Shown here piece after piece: positions 11,530-21,870 of a stretch of DNA of 64,000 nt. The stretch is taken from positions 53,338,166-53,402,165 of the forward strand of contig OX439044.1 of the NCBI GenBank assembly GCA_949317995.1. The letters run 5' to 3'. A program made the translations under genes and the position numbers. The notes beneath the pieces were generated by a model. The model was not told the origin of the DNA. It was given only the letters and a program-made list of their open reading frames with translations, and did no database searches. Position 1 is the stretch's first letter. Every line of letters starts with the position of its first letter. This stretch comes from Acholoe squamosa. Its lineage: Eukaryota; Annelida; Polychaeta; Phyllodocida; Polynoidae.

Positions 11530-13364
11530 GTCTCGACAGTTGGTCAGCCAGGATATTGTCCTCTGACTTAATGTAAGTAGCGAATATTTCTACATTGTTG
11601 AGGAAACACAGCCAAAAAATCTCCCTTAGCCATTCCATACAAAGTTTGTTTTTAGACCTGCCTGTATTAATCATAGCTAGTACCTGCATATTATCAGTTA
11701 TACAATGTATTCTTTTGTTTTTATAACTAGAAATCCAGCGCTTTAGGCCCATCATAACAGGATATAATTCGTATACATTAATATTCCGATGATGATTTTG
11801 TAGACCATCCAATATAGGAGGGGGGGGAAAAATGACCTGAACCTAGGTTGAATTTATCATGAGATGTCCAGTCACCATATAAATAATCCTTCCCCATCCA
11901 CGCTCCAAAGCCCCTAACAGAGGAGTCAGAGTACATTGGTATATTAACCAAGTCGTTAAGGATTAAACTTCTGCAGTTAAAAGTATTACAAAAATTCAAC
12001 CACCACTGAAGATCACATTTGGTACATTCAGAAATCCTTATATAGCCCCTAGGCTTAGCTCGTGCACACAAATCAAAGACTCTCCTGCTGAACGTTCTAC
12101 CACCCTTAACCACCTGCGAGCAAAAAGACATGTAACCTCCGATCCTCTCCAAGTTCTTCTTTGAAATAAATTTCCTGTTAACATTTTCTATTAAAATACT
12201 TCTCATTTTAACCACCTTTTCCTCTGGTAAGGATAGTTCCAGATTAACAGAGTCTATGTTAATGCCTAAGAATTTACAAACTTGAGATGGGTCGGTCACC
12301 TTTTCTTTGGATACTACAAAGCCCATATAGGCCATACACTCCATTAACAAATTCCTCTGACTAAGACACTCCGCATAAGAATCTGCCATAATTATAAAAT
12401 CATCTAGATAATTTACAATTTTTTCTACACCGTAGAATTTTGCTACTTCCACAATAAAATCAGAGATCCTATTAAAAATATATGGAGCACATTTCAAGCC
12501 AAAAGTTAACCTGTTGCTTACATAATAATCCTCACCATGCCCAAAATCCCATCTGAAACCTTGCATGGTCGTGTGAGGTGCATACACATTTATAGACCTA
12601 TACGCTGACTTCAAATCTACCACGCTCATGAAATCGTTCCTATCCAACTGAGCAGTCACCGTGCTGATATTATTATAAGAAAATGTTGAGCTAGTGGTAC
12701 CCATAAAATTATTAATAGAAATTTTATCAGGCATGCTGCAGTCTGTTATGGGTCTTAACTTGCCATTAGACTTTTCTACCCCACCTAGGGCATGGATACA
12801 ACGGGGTTTATCTACACTTTTAGAGACTAGACCAGCTTCTAGTTCATCTAACAATATACCACAGTACTCATTATAGAACTTTCCCTCGAGGATTGACTTA
12901 TAATTTTTACAATCATATGTAGTTTGGCAGTCCGGATCCACAATCTTAAACCCTTGAACAATACCATGCCAAAGAAAATCAGCCTCTATACCACTAATAT
13001 TAATGAGACCATTTTGTTGAAGGAAAGAAGCTACCCTACATGGCAAAATTTGAGCTCTCTCACCACCAATGTAATGAATACAAGTACATATACCTCTTAT
13101 ACAATCGTCAAACACCCTGATGCTGGGCAAATCTGAGACATTAACAGTAAATAGAGGTTCATTACCAACCTGTAATGGACTATTACAAGTAACATTTATA
13201 TTATTTTCTAACGAATTAAATTCTTGGAAAATACTTTGTTCTGCTACGGATTCAGTTGAAAGAATACCATCCTTAACTACCTCCGCATGATTTACCTCCT
13301 GTACTGGAGCTTGAAGAGGCGAGTCGATATCTACCAAACCTACCATAACTTGGTCAGGCATCAA
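11369..13364 (-). pseudogene. Reverse transcriptase-RNase H of the DIRS-like element (one frameshift)
   Basis: The first frame (13364-11778) holds a reverse transcriptase with the VVDLKSAYRSINV fingers/palm motif, the LTFGLKCAPYIFNR segment and the catalytic VNYLDDFIIMA box, then the start of an RNase H fold at MYSDSSVRGFGAWMG. The RNase H continues in another frame (11812-11369) with the ELYPVMMGLK, CITDNMQVL and DNILADQLSR motifs. The switch falls at a run of eight G on the plus strand (11820-11827), a slippage-prone site. No DDE integrase follows, which together with the recombinase places the element in the DIRS group. Confidence 0.88.
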
Positions 13365-13409
13365 ACAAAAATCATTACCAGCTATGGGATATCGACCACC
13401 TGCAGTTTC

Positions 13410-14443
13410 CTATTCACTCCTGGCCTTCTGGCATTCAGTTTTACCATGCCCTGAGGAGCCGCAACCACTGCAGACATGTTTGTATTTACAGGGGTCCCGT
13501 ACACAACCTTCTGCTCTATTAAAAGCATAGCAGGAGTTATTTGAGATTTTCTGTTTGAAACCATTCCTAGTCTTAGTAGCATAAGCCTTCTGTGCTTGAA
13601 CAGTACCATCATATGATAGGTGCCTAAGAATGTCAGAGTTGTCTATCACTCCAAAAGCCTCTATCCCATCCTTATTTGCCCTAGTCCTAACCGATTTATC
13701 GTAAGCCAATAGGGCTGTTACTGTATACATTCTTGTGCCAGCTTTTTCAACCAGGACTTGGAGATGTCTCAACATGCCTTCTACATCACTGTTATCCCTG
13801 TAATAATCTAAGATAAAGCTCAAGTTGACTAAAATCAATTTCTCAACGGTATCGATCTTTTCCCGTTTTTTACATATATTTCGTGGTCAAACTCACCATA
13901 TTTGGTATTGGTGTGAAGCTTGGATGTAGAAGAATCTACTGACGACCCTCCTGAAGACGACCGAGGTCTGTGACGAGTGGAGAAAGATGATTTTGATCTC
14001 CGATGACGACCACGATGCCCGACTTCGTCCCATTTCGAACCGTCGCTAAGGACGCTAGGGGACCGCTGCCTGGTTACGCGGCTGCGCTCTCGGTGCGATG
14101 ACGTCACCGGCCGTTGACAAACATTCGCACGTGTATGCTGCCACGCCCCCTCCATAGATTTCGTCTCGTCTTTCTTGTCCTTTCCTGCTACCAGCTCCTG
14201 CAGCAAGCCTTTGATACTGCACAACTCGTCTTCCAATGATTCCAGTCTCTCCGTCTGGTCAATGAGCTGTACTCCTTCAAAACCCTTAGCGTGGTTGGGT
14301 GAGATGGACCTCCGATCCACCCCAGAAGATTCCAGCTCACTCGCAAGTCCTGAATTGACCGATTCCACCGTTTTCTTAGCCGATTTGGCCGATTTTTTGG
14401 AGGCCATAGCCGCTTTGGCAACTCTAGCTGATTTCCTCCCCAT
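13410..14443 (-). pseudogene. Gag-like protein of the DIRS-like element (one frameshift)
   Basis: I chose the ATG at 14443, which opens a very basic start (MGRKSARVAKAA). The N-terminal half is rich in lysine, arginine and serine. The second half lies in another frame (13838-13410) and ends with a C-x8-C-type cysteine/histidine cluster and a CCHC zinc knuckle (C-SG-C-GSSG-H-GKTE-C). The two halves meet at a short A run (13839-13841 on the plus strand), where a one-base change explains the break. A nucleic-acid-binding knuckle at the C terminus of the first gene is typical of retrotransposon Gag. Confidence 0.78.
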
Positions 14444-14481
14444 CTTGATTTGAAAAATCAAATTTCAATCAAGAAAAACCG

Positions 14482-14684
14482 TTAAAATTCCAGGGAACAC
14501 CCAGCGTGGTGTTACCTGTACAGGTGAAAACGAGCCAATTGACCGTTACTTTGAAAATCCCCTCTTATATACTGGAGGAGTGTTGACCATGACGTCATGC
14601 TATGACATCATAGATACCAATGCGCGCTGCAAATAGTCCCTAACTGTTCGCGGTTAATTATATATATATACACGAGTGTATATA
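14482..14684 (-). promoter_or_regulatory. A1 terminal repeat with CRE and TATA motifs (5' end of DIRS-like element)
   Basis: Read on the minus strand, this repeat contains TGACGTCA, a perfect cyclic-AMP response palindrome (14590-14597), next to a near match TGACATCA (14603-14610). About 20 bp downstream lies TATATAAG (14571-14564). The gag start is about 120 bp further on. This spacing fits a Pol II promoter inside the repeat. The same motifs occur in A2 (10118-10320) and in the duplicate (8099-8301). Transcription itself is inferred. Confidence 0.6.
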
Positions 14685-14702
14685 TATATATATATATATA
14701 TA
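14656..14702. repeat. TA-rich microsatellite at the 5' edge of the DIRS-like element
   Basis: A TA tract broken only by CACGAGTG continues past the end of A1. The opposite end of the element also meets a TA tract, which suggests that the element inserted into TA repeats. Confidence 0.85.
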
Positions 14703-15646
14703 ATCTACAGTGAGGTGAGTCCATGATACAATCCCCATGATATTTTGTATGTGTGCACTCTGTGCATGCATTGATACTATAAACCATGCATGCCTGATGA
14801 AGACAAGAATGTCTCAAATCCCAGTGAAGTGCCATTACTGAGAGTGAGAGAAGTACAGCCATCTCTCCCAAACCATTTCAGTCAGGTAGGCCTATGTTAG
14901 CTTCTAGTTCAGAGTCCAGGCACTTGTATATACAATTTAGACATAAGTGTGCTGTCTTTGGTGTATATTACTGGTTGTTCATAGTTTCTTCTCAGATAAC
15001 CTTATACATTATCTATTGTGCCCAATGTTAGATTGAACCCATTGAAGTTATCATTGTATTACAATTAATTAATTAGCTCTGGAGACATTGGTGGATTGAG
15101 GTGACATTATAAGCATATATACATTCTTAACAAATGGTGAATACTGCTGCCCCCCAGGAACAGAACCTACAGGGAAGGCTATTTTGGTAAAGCCTTTGTG
15201 GGTCACTCTGGTGCAGAGTGACTGGCTCGCCTAGGGTATACGAGAGTAATTATACAGGATAACTCACTGTACACATGTGTCTACAGGTAGAAGCTTGTCA
15301 CTAAACAGTGCTACTCAGTGTATTGAAGAATACTGCTCTTTCCCCTGTTGATTTACATAGAACAATCCTGTTATATAACCCCAACTCTTAACAGTGTAGA
15401 TCTAGTAGGCGGTAAAAGTTATCTTTAATTATTTTAATCATAGAACCATCAGATTGAAACAAACTGCCACTCCGTAAAACAATTTTCATCCCTCTTCATT
15501 CAGTGAGTCTGGGATTGAGCCTGATGCTCATCATAAATCTCTGGTAACAAGAACACCCATCTGAGGTTTATCATAGATGTTTGGCAGCAAGATAACATAT
15601 TTTATGTGATGTATAGTATAGAAGATACCTAGAAAGAAACACTCAC
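14703..15646. other. Gene-free stretch between DIRS-like element and class C receptor
   Basis: The seventh transmembrane exon of the receptor read from 18295 to 15647 should lie downstream on the minus strand, but I found no convincing TM7 exon here. The sequence is AT-rich with no other recognisable feature. Confidence 0.5.
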
Positions 15647-18295
15647 TGGATGCACAGCATAGAAGGCAGTGAAGTAGGCCGGCAGGAACACCATCCACAG
15701 GAATGTAGTAGTTGCCACAGACACAAAGATGTACCATGACTCATTGAAGTTCTCGGACAGCTTCCAAGTCAGAAATCCATATACAACACAGACCAGGATA
15801 AAGAGGAGGTTCAAAGACAAAGGAGGTATGATAGCTGGCAGGGGCAGGCTGCAGAGGAGCTCCGCATACTTCTCTGTTGGTACTTGTTGGCGGAGGAGGG
15901 CAATTGGAGGATATAAGATAGCTGTGACTGTACACAACCCTATCTGTAATGAAAAGAAATCCCTCTATCCTTATTGGTAAATATTAATATGCCGGCTTGT
16001 ATGAAGGTTATGCAGTGTTATAAAACACATAGATAAGCTCTCCAGTTTCCGTCCATGGAGTTCTTACCTGAGGGAGTATACAGATCAGCACCATTGTGAT
16101 CTGGGCCTGGTTGCATACCAGTTTGAGTAGAGTTGCGCTCTTCTTTCCTGCTGTGAAGATGCGATAGATTTGACTGGTTTTCACCATAAGTGATGAGTAG
16201 ATGAACCTGACAGAGAGGTTGAAGCCAAACCGAGATAGATGGCAGGTCAGGTCAGAGGCTGGGAGGAGAAGCACTACTACTGTTAGGTAAGCCATGACAA
16301 TGCCTGTATAGAGAAATTTGGTAATTGAATTAGGCTTGCAAATGAAGAGTTTAAGTACAAAATGCTATCAGGACCACACAGTAAAATATACATTCAACTG
16401 ACAAATTTCCAAGATGTGGTTAATAGTCAACCACCTTAACTGATGGATCACATCCTCTTGATGTGTGTCATGCCTAGAGCTCCTTCTGCATCTTATATTT
16501 CCTGTTGTCAAATAATCATATACCATCACTATTCCAACTAATGTGTGAATAAGGCCAAGAAAAATAAAAGGTGTGTTTCCAGTAACAAAGCTTAAAGAGC
16601 TAGGGTCAGTAGGTCAGATTTTTCTTTTCTTTTTCTTTTGTACATTTATATAGGAAATGTTAGGGCACATATCAATGGATGTATCAAATTCTTTGATTTC
16701 ATTATAAAAATAATAATGATGGGAAAATGACAACTGTGAGCGAGGGGAAGAACACAAAAAGGATACAGGAAAAATCCTCAAAAAGTAATGAAAAATTTCT
16801 TTAAAATATGAAAAAATGAGACAAAATTCTTTAAAATCACAAAAAAAAATTTTTTTGCCCCTGTTTTGCTAGGGTCGGTTGGGTTACTGGAAACAAACCT
16901 TTTTCTTGTATTTGGCCTAATCAACATAGGAAATTGATTTTGAGAAAAAAAGTACATAACAACCGGTACTCCTTTCCATGAGTGATAATTGACACACATT
17001 TGGAATACTTCCTTTATTCATTGTACCTACCTAAAAGTATGATGGCCATGAGCTGCCGCCTTGAGGCCTTGATGAGACGGTCTTGGGACTTCTTGACAAA
17101 GATGCCAATATGACACATACAGCCAGGCCAGTTGTTGTCACCATAATCATGGTCACCACTGCAGGAGATTGCAGATTGAGCTGCTCAGGCTCTATAGACA
17201 GGCAGGTGGTGAGGGTATCTTGGTCAGGCCATGTGAGCAGCTCACAAAGTGAACACCTAGTCCTATTACCCACAAGGATCTCATTGTTTTTACGACTGTG
17301 CGACAATTACAAAATGAAAATAAGTCAATGATATGTAATAGCTGTTACGGGGTGAATGCCCCAAAAAGCACACTATGAAAGAAAAATGTGGTTACAAAAG
17401 GTTATTTCACATGGGGGGATCAGTAAGGTGGGGGTTTCCTGATAATTTCTTAATAGCAATGGGATGTATAATGTTGAAATATTATAAAAGACCACAGTGT
17501 AGCCATTATGGCTATATGCTTTCAATGATACAGCTCCTTTGGCCAACAGCAAGGCAACACTTGAGGATATAAATGTAGTAGTCTTTTGAATGACAGGGCC
17601 TACTACATAGGGACTCTGGAACTGTTGTGAGGTTATCGCTTCTCATAGTCCCACCTTTCCATTTCAGTTTATCCTTCATCAAGTACAGAGATGGACTAGA
17701 AGTCTCTTTCCAGGTGCCAACTGGAATGTATTCCTCTCCAAGTTGATACTGGAGGATGACATAGAATGCCAGAAGGTCACCTTTATCATCGAATATAATT
17801 TGTCCACTCTTGCCATCAAACTCAACTTTAAGCATATATTTGTGGAGTTGTTCTCCTGTGATACAGTCATCTAAGAAGGTTTTATCCAGAAAGGCTTCAG
17901 GGCACCTTGCTGTTATTAAGGCATGCAGTGCTTCAACAAGGACATTAATGCCATCAAGATAACGAGATACACCCCCGCTACCTTTCATGAGGCCATTGGG
18001 CTGTGACTCATACTTGTAACAGGACCTGTTTCCTAAGGTTTTGTTCCACTCACAGTCAAATCTGAATGCATAATCCATTTTCAGGTAAAGATCATCTGGA
18101 TGATCTCTTGGTGTGTCACTTCTGATGTATTGGAAATATTTCTCGTCTGCGTTTGAAAATCAAGCTTAATTCCACCATCAAAATGAGGACCTAGTTGAAA
18201 GTCTGTTGCTCCTGGCCAACCAAACCAGTCACTGACTATCCATATATAGTGTCCAACAAGGTTTTCTTCTGGAACATGGCAGCTAGGGCATCCAA
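15647..18295 (-). pseudogene. Class C G-protein-coupled receptor (metabotropic glutamate-like), broken
   Basis: Exons on the minus strand: ligand-binding domain from 18295 to about 17550; cysteine-rich region plus TM1, 17295-17031; TM2-TM4 region, 16303-16068; TM4-TM6 region, 15943-15647. Diagnostic features are HYIWIVSDW and the CS-x2-C cysteine pattern, a first intracellular loop IKASRRQL, SSLMVKTSQIYRIF in the third helix region, and KLSENFNES before the sixth helix. Exon phases agree for the last three exons. Two single-base losses break the frame, at the A run 18156-18159 and near 17107-17108 in TM1. No TM7 exon was found, and the N-terminal lobe is missing where the Polinton begins. The family senses amino acids or other ligands at the membrane. 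Probably a pseudogene; the exact junction near 17550 is uncertain. Confidence 0.8.
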
Positions 18296-18324
18296 CTGGT
18301 GGTGACACCAATCAAGAATGACAA

Positions 18325-18429
18325 ATGTTGCGCTACAAGACTGTCAAGGGTAAACGCTTAGCTTTCATATGTTGGTTAGGTTACGGTGACAAGTTCAACG
18401 AGTGGATTCCTGTCAAGAAAATCTCATAG
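18325..18429 (+). pseudogene. C-terminal chromodomain-like tail of a Polinton integrase
   Basis: A 34-residue open frame ends in the pattern ICWLGYGDKFNEWIP, the W-x-GY-x3-FN-x-W core of the chromodomain-like tail found on many retroviral-type integrases, including those of Polintons. The catalytic DDE core is absent and the sequence upstream is receptor gene, so this is a truncated remnant marking the left edge of the element. Confidence 0.55.
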
Positions 18430-18449
18430 GACACTATCTCTGAGAAAAA

Positions 18450-18990
18450 ATGAACATCACCCTGCCTAGCAACAGTTCTATGGACTATTACCCTCAGAAC
18501 ACTTTGACCTCTTTCCGAACCCACTTCGACTCACCCCTCCTTCTATCGGAGGGCCGCGAAGCAGCTCTCAGTGAAATCATCCTCCCAACAGAATGGAGCA
18601 ACGTGCGAGACGACGACTTGATCATGATCGTTCCTCTGCGCACAAAGAACTCGCTAGCTGAGGCGAAAAGAGTTTTCAATGAGAAGAGAAACTTCAAGAG
18701 AAATCCTGAGGTGGACTGGAGGATGGTGGACAGAGCGATCAACCTGCAAAAAATCATCAAAAACACTTATCCTCTAACTAGGGCGAAGGAGAACTTTGTC
18801 GACGAAATAACACCGGAAAGCGGAAAGGGGGAATGCAAGCTATCAGTTTCCACATTTAGATTATTTTCCCTTGAAATCCAAAAGGTTGGATGAGGTCAGC
18901 ATCTACTTAAGTGACAGAACCGGCCGACCCATACTGTACCATTTATAAGAGGCGAGGTGATTGTGACACTACATCATCTGAGACCCATCG
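18450..18990 (+). pseudogene. Polinton minor capsid (penton-like) protein, frameshifted
   Basis: The first 147 residues (18450-18893) open with the typical start of this family: a short N-terminal strand, YYPQNTLTSFRTHF, and the REAALSEIILP-x-EWSNV segment. The frame then closes early. C-terminal pieces continue in other frames, one with a DEVSIYL strand near 18890 and one ending just before 18990, so at least two single-base shifts have broken the gene. In related viruses and Polintons the protein forms the pentameric vertex of the capsid. Confidence 0.65.
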
Positions 18991-19009
18991 AGCGTTAAAA
19001 GGCGCAGAC

Positions 19010-19375
19010 ATGATACATAAACGAGCACCGTACTTTTCATCAAAGGGTACCACCCGACAAGGATACAGCAATTACTACAACGCTCAGTTCGGTAACGGTA
19101 TCAACGCGTACAGCGGACACCCTTTCCAGAACGGTCACGGTTTCGTTGGGGCACTCTTAGGACTCATGCGCTCGGCCACACCCCTTTTGAAGACCGTGGG
19201 AAAAACACTGTTCCGCGCTGGCATGGGTGTGGCCAAGGATATGATGGAGGGAGGTACTTTCAAGAACAGCGTGAAACACAGAGGAGTAGGTGCTCTGAAG
19301 AGTCTGGCGGGTAAAGTGCTCTCTCCAGGAAAAATGTCACTCAAGAAGAAAGCAGGGACCAAACGTCGGAAGTAG
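19010..19375 (+). CDS. Polinton PX-like virion core protein
   Basis: The ATG at 19010 follows the end of the penton remnant by about 20 bp and opens 121 residues. The product has a tyrosine/asparagine-rich start, a glycine-rich hydrophobic middle (GFVGALLGLMRSATPLLKTVG) resembling adenovirus pVI/PX-type amphipathic segments, and a strongly basic C terminus (SLKKKAGTKRRK). In related elements this position holds a membrane-active or DNA-condensing virion component. The frame is intact. An upstream extension to 18911 is open but lacks an ATG and overlaps the penton end. The assignment rests on position and composition. Confidence 0.6.
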   Translation: MIHKRAPYFSSKGTTRQGYSNYYNAQFGNGINAYSGHPFQNGHGFVGALLGLMRSATPLLKTVGKTLFRAGMGVAKDMMEGGTFKNSVKHRGVGALKSLAGKVLSPGKMSLKKKAGTKRRK

Positions 19376-19493
19376 GAAGCAGTTCTTGCAAGAGACGCAA
19401 GGGAGACATTTTCAACTGCTAGGCAGGTCACTATAAATGAAAGGACTACAGGTCACCGTCGTCAGTCTACCACCAACGTGAAGGGGGAACATA

Positions 19494-20771
19494 ATGGCTT
19501 ATGTACACAAAAACAGCAGTGAGTGCGCGCTCTTTAAGCTCAAGCTGCATGCCATAGCGCCAACTCAAACTACTATCCTAAAGTTGACCTTTGTCGGGAT
19601 AGAAACGAAAAACTCCTTGGGAGACGGGAGCAACATCAATTTCACTATCAGTAAGTCCCAAGAGTACATGGACCTAAACGAAAATTACCTTCATCTTGAA
19701 TGCGAGGTGCTGAAACCGAACGGCAATGCTCTGGACGCCAACGATGTGGTGGCTCCGGTGAACAACTTGGCTCACTCGCTCTTCAAGGATGTGCAAGTCT
19801 CCATCGGAGGCTTCAAAGTGTCTGGTAACACTGAGACCTACCCCTACAGAGCTTACCTGGAAGGTTTACTCAACTACGACAAAGGAGTAAAGGACAACAT
19901 CATGAACATCCAAAGATGGCACCAAGATGCGGCTGGTAAATTCGACACCTTAACCAATGACAACCCAGGGTTCAAGGTACACAAAAAACTAATCTCCAAC
20001 AGGCGCTTTTCGCTGATGGCGAGACTCCACTTTGACCTGGCTCATCAACCAAAGTTCATAGCTGGAGAGAAGGAAATCAATCTGACTCTGAAACAAGCTG
20101 CCCCTAGTTTCTATCTGATGAGCGGTGGCACCACTGCATACAAACTCAAGATCCACAAAGCTAAGCTCTATGTGCGTCGAGTGGTCATAGCTGATTCTGT
20201 GGTGGAAACGCACAAAAAGACTGTGATAGAACAGGGTCCCTTCGACTACCCAGTCAACAGAGTGGAGGTGACGACCTACGCCATCCCTGCAGGTAACAGA
20301 GATCACACCTACACACACTCCAACACAGGTCAACTACCCAAGTTCATGATGATTTGTTTCCTGGACCACGACGCCTTCAACGGAAATTACGCCAAGAACC
20401 CGTTCAAACTAAAACATTGCAATGTCAACTCACTTCAAGTGATAGTAAACGACCAGAAGGTGCCGAACGACGCCTACGTCCCCGACTTTGCCAAAAGGGA
20501 AGCGGTGAGGGAGTACCTAGCACTACACACGGAAACGGGGATGTACGAGGGTTCACGCTCCTGCGGCATTTCCTACGACAATTTCCTGAACAGTTACACG
20601 CTGTTCCCCCTGGATTTAACTCTGGACGGATCGCACGACAGATGTGGAGTGAACCTTATAAAAGTGGGTCATCTAAGGGAAGAGCTCAGGTTTGGTGTGG
20701 CGCTGGCGGAGACCATAACGGTACTGCTCTGCTTGGTGTACAACAACGTCGTCAAGCTGACCAGAGATTGA
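19494..20771 (+). CDS. Polinton major capsid protein (double jelly-roll)
   Basis: An uninterrupted 425-residue frame starting at ATG 19494. It shows the expected layout: YMDLNENYLHLECEV early in the first barrel, NNLAHSLFKDVQVSIGG and YPYRAYLEGLLNYD as the most conserved block, the HKAKLYVRRVV segment linking the barrels, GQLPKFMMICFL and NPFKLKH in the second, and a C-terminal stretch with ITVLLCLVYNN. Length and order fit the hexon-like capsid proteins of Polintons and adintoviruses. It follows PX and precedes the protease, the usual order. It is the only long gene of this block without a visible break. Confidence 0.85.
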   Translation: MAYVHKNSSECALFKLKLHAIAPTQTTILKLTFVGIETKNSLGDGSNINFTISKSQEYMDLNENYLHLECEVLKPNGNALDANDVVAPVNNLAHSLFKDVQVSIGGFKVSGNTETYPYRAYLEGLLNYDKGVKDNIMNIQRWHQDAAGKFDTLTNDNPGFKVHKKLISNRRFSLMARLHFDLAHQPKFIAGEKEINLTLKQAAPSFYLMSGGTTAYKLKIHKAKLYVRRVVIADSVVETHKKTVIEQGPFDYPVNRVEVTTYAIPAGNRDHTYTHSNTGQLPKFMMICFLDHDAFNGNYAKNPFKLKHCNVNSLQVIVNDQKVPNDAYVPDFAKREAVREYLALHTETGMYEGSRSCGISYDNFLNSYTLFPLDLTLDGSHDRCGVNLIKVGHLREELRFGVALAETITVLLCLVYNNVVKLTRD

Positions 20772-20830
20772 CATCCCATCACAGACTACCACATGAACTG
20801 AAGACAAGAAAAGTGCATAAATACACTTGA

Positions 20831-21268
20831 AATAGACAAAGTGTTGAAGGAAAAATTCACACAAAACACCATTTCCTAGGTGTTTTCTCTTGTGACACTA
20901 TCCCCAAGCACCCCATCAAGGACACTTGTTTTGTGAGTAACACAGATCCTTAACATTTACCAGGTCAACATTGGGTGGCGTTTTACGTGTCGAGGACAGG
21001 AGAGGTGTACTACTTTGATTCATTCGGTTTGCCTCCGCTGAGTGCAGAGTTCTTATCTTTCCTGAAACGTTCTGCTCCGTTCAAGTGGCAAAGAAACCGT
21101 ATTCAACTCCAAGACACTACTGCTGACACCTGTGTACCTCATTGCGTACATTTCCTGATTGAAGCATGTCGAACAAGAAACCCCAAGAAATGCGTCATGC
21201 AAATGAGCAAAAACCCGAAACTGAGCAACTGGTCGGTAAGTCAGAGGCTTGCAATGATGATGATGTGA
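20831..21268 (+). pseudogene. Polinton adenovirus-type maturation protease with in-frame stop
   Basis: One frame carries the hallmarks of the adenain-like cysteine protease: GVFSCDTIP near the start, then HWVAFYV with the catalytic histidine (CAT at 20969-20971), YYFDSFGLPP with the acidic partner, and TCVPHCVHFL with the catalytic cysteine. A TAA at 20951-20953 lies in frame six codons before HW, and I see no ATG in the frame after the stop at 20828, so the copy cannot make full-length enzyme as written. In the family the enzyme cleaves capsid precursors during maturation. Confidence 0.75.
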
Positions 21269-21310
21269 AGAATTCAAATACAGAGGAAACAGGGTGCGGT
21301 TAGCGTCTAC

Positions 21311-21433
21311 ATGGTGTTGGATTTAACCAAACTAGTGCAATGTATGTGGGAAAGAGTCAATGAATGTGACACAAAGTGCGACTTTGGGGGCTGTTCGGAC
21401 GTCAATCGAAAAAGAAAAATCGTAACCTTGTGA
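21311..21433 (+). CDS. Small 40-residue open frame after the protease
   Basis: ATG at 21311 to TGA at 21431-21433. The product is short, cysteine-containing (NECDTKCDFGGC) and ends with a basic NRKRKI segment. I recognise no family. It lies on the coding strand of the Polinton block just before an A-rich region with AATAAA, so it may be the last small gene of the element or chance. Confidence 0.2.
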   Translation: MVLDLTKLVQCMWERVNECDTKCDFGGCSDVNRKRKIVTL

Positions 21434-21629
21434 AAAATACTTGATTATGATGATAATTCATAAAAATAAAAAAAATGAAAATGACTTATTTTGTTGTGTT
21501 TTATTTCATACATATCTTATTCAAACTAATCAACTCATCATCATCGCGCACAAAGAATTCAGGAGTAAAAAATATATATAAAAAAAAAATATATATATAA
21601 AAAAAATATCTCATTTGCATAATTAACCC

Positions 21630-21870
21630 CACCCCTTTGTTTACAAACAAGGGGTCACGTGGCTACACCACTTGTTAACACCATGTGTTGTTTACAAACA
21701 AGAGGTCATGTGACCGCACTAATCCTCTAATTAGGTCATGTTACCATGGTAACCAGAATGCCGTCCTCTGATTGGTTGAGAGGTGGTTGCTAATCCCCTA
21801 ATTAAGTCACATTGCCATGGCAATGGGTCACATGACCAAATGGAGGCCTCTGATTGGCTGCATCGCGGGT
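21630..21870. promoter_or_regulatory. Dense cluster of transcription-factor-like motifs, partly duplicated
   Basis: The stretch contains two near copies of TGTTTACAAACAAG followed by GGTCACGTGG or AGGTCATGTGA, two CTCTGATTGG boxes (inverted CCAAT), and two palindromes GTTACCATGGTAACC (21740-21754) and CATTGCCATGGCAATG (21811-21826) that resemble RFX X-boxes. The motifs recur in the same order, so the unit appears to be an old tandem duplication. It looks like a compact promoter or enhancer; function is inferred from motifs alone. Confidence 0.4.

Larger units (their letters stand above)
9833..14684 (-). mobile_element. DIRS/Ngaro-like tyrosine-recombinase retrotransposon with split direct repeats
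   Basis: On the minus strand the order is repeat A1 (14684-14482), a gag-like gene, reverse transcriptase-RNase H, tyrosine recombinase, repeat B1 (10491-10326), repeat A2 (10320-10118) and repeat B2 (9998-9833). A1 and A2 are 203 bp with about two differences; B1 and B2 are 166 bp with about one. This A1-genes-B1-A2-B2 plan is the split-direct-repeat structure of Ngaro/PAT-type DIRS retrotransposons, which join the circular cDNA to the genome with a tyrosine recombinase in place of a DDE integrase. Both outer ends abut TA tracts. At least four single-base shifts interrupt the genes, so this copy is probably inactive. Confidence 0.9.
18325..21268 (+). mobile_element. Polinton/Maverick (adintovirus-like) remnant: capsid module
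   Basis: Five pieces lie in tandem on the plus strand with short gaps: the end of an integrase-type chromodomain, a minor capsid (penton) protein, a PX-like core protein, the major capsid protein and the adenovirus-type protease. This combination is diagnostic of Polintons, which are large self-replicating, virus-related DNA elements. The protein-primed DNA polymerase, the packaging ATPase and terminal inverted repeats are not in the window. The left edge touches a class C receptor exon (the exon starts at 18295), so the element inserted in or next to that gene. Several genes carry breaks, so this is a decayed partial copy. Confidence 0.85.

Noticed and set aside
9833..14684. LTR retrotransposon interpretation
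   Set aside because: There is no DDE integrase or conventional LTR pair; a tyrosine recombinase and A1-B1-A2-B2 repeats are present instead.
11178..18159. Sequencing error as the sole cause of the single-base shifts in the DIRS-like element and class C receptor
   Set aside because: Most are in homopolymers, so it cannot be excluded for any one site. However, 4.9 kb of ARM-TIR coding sequence and the Harbinger genes show none, so decay is the better overall explanation.
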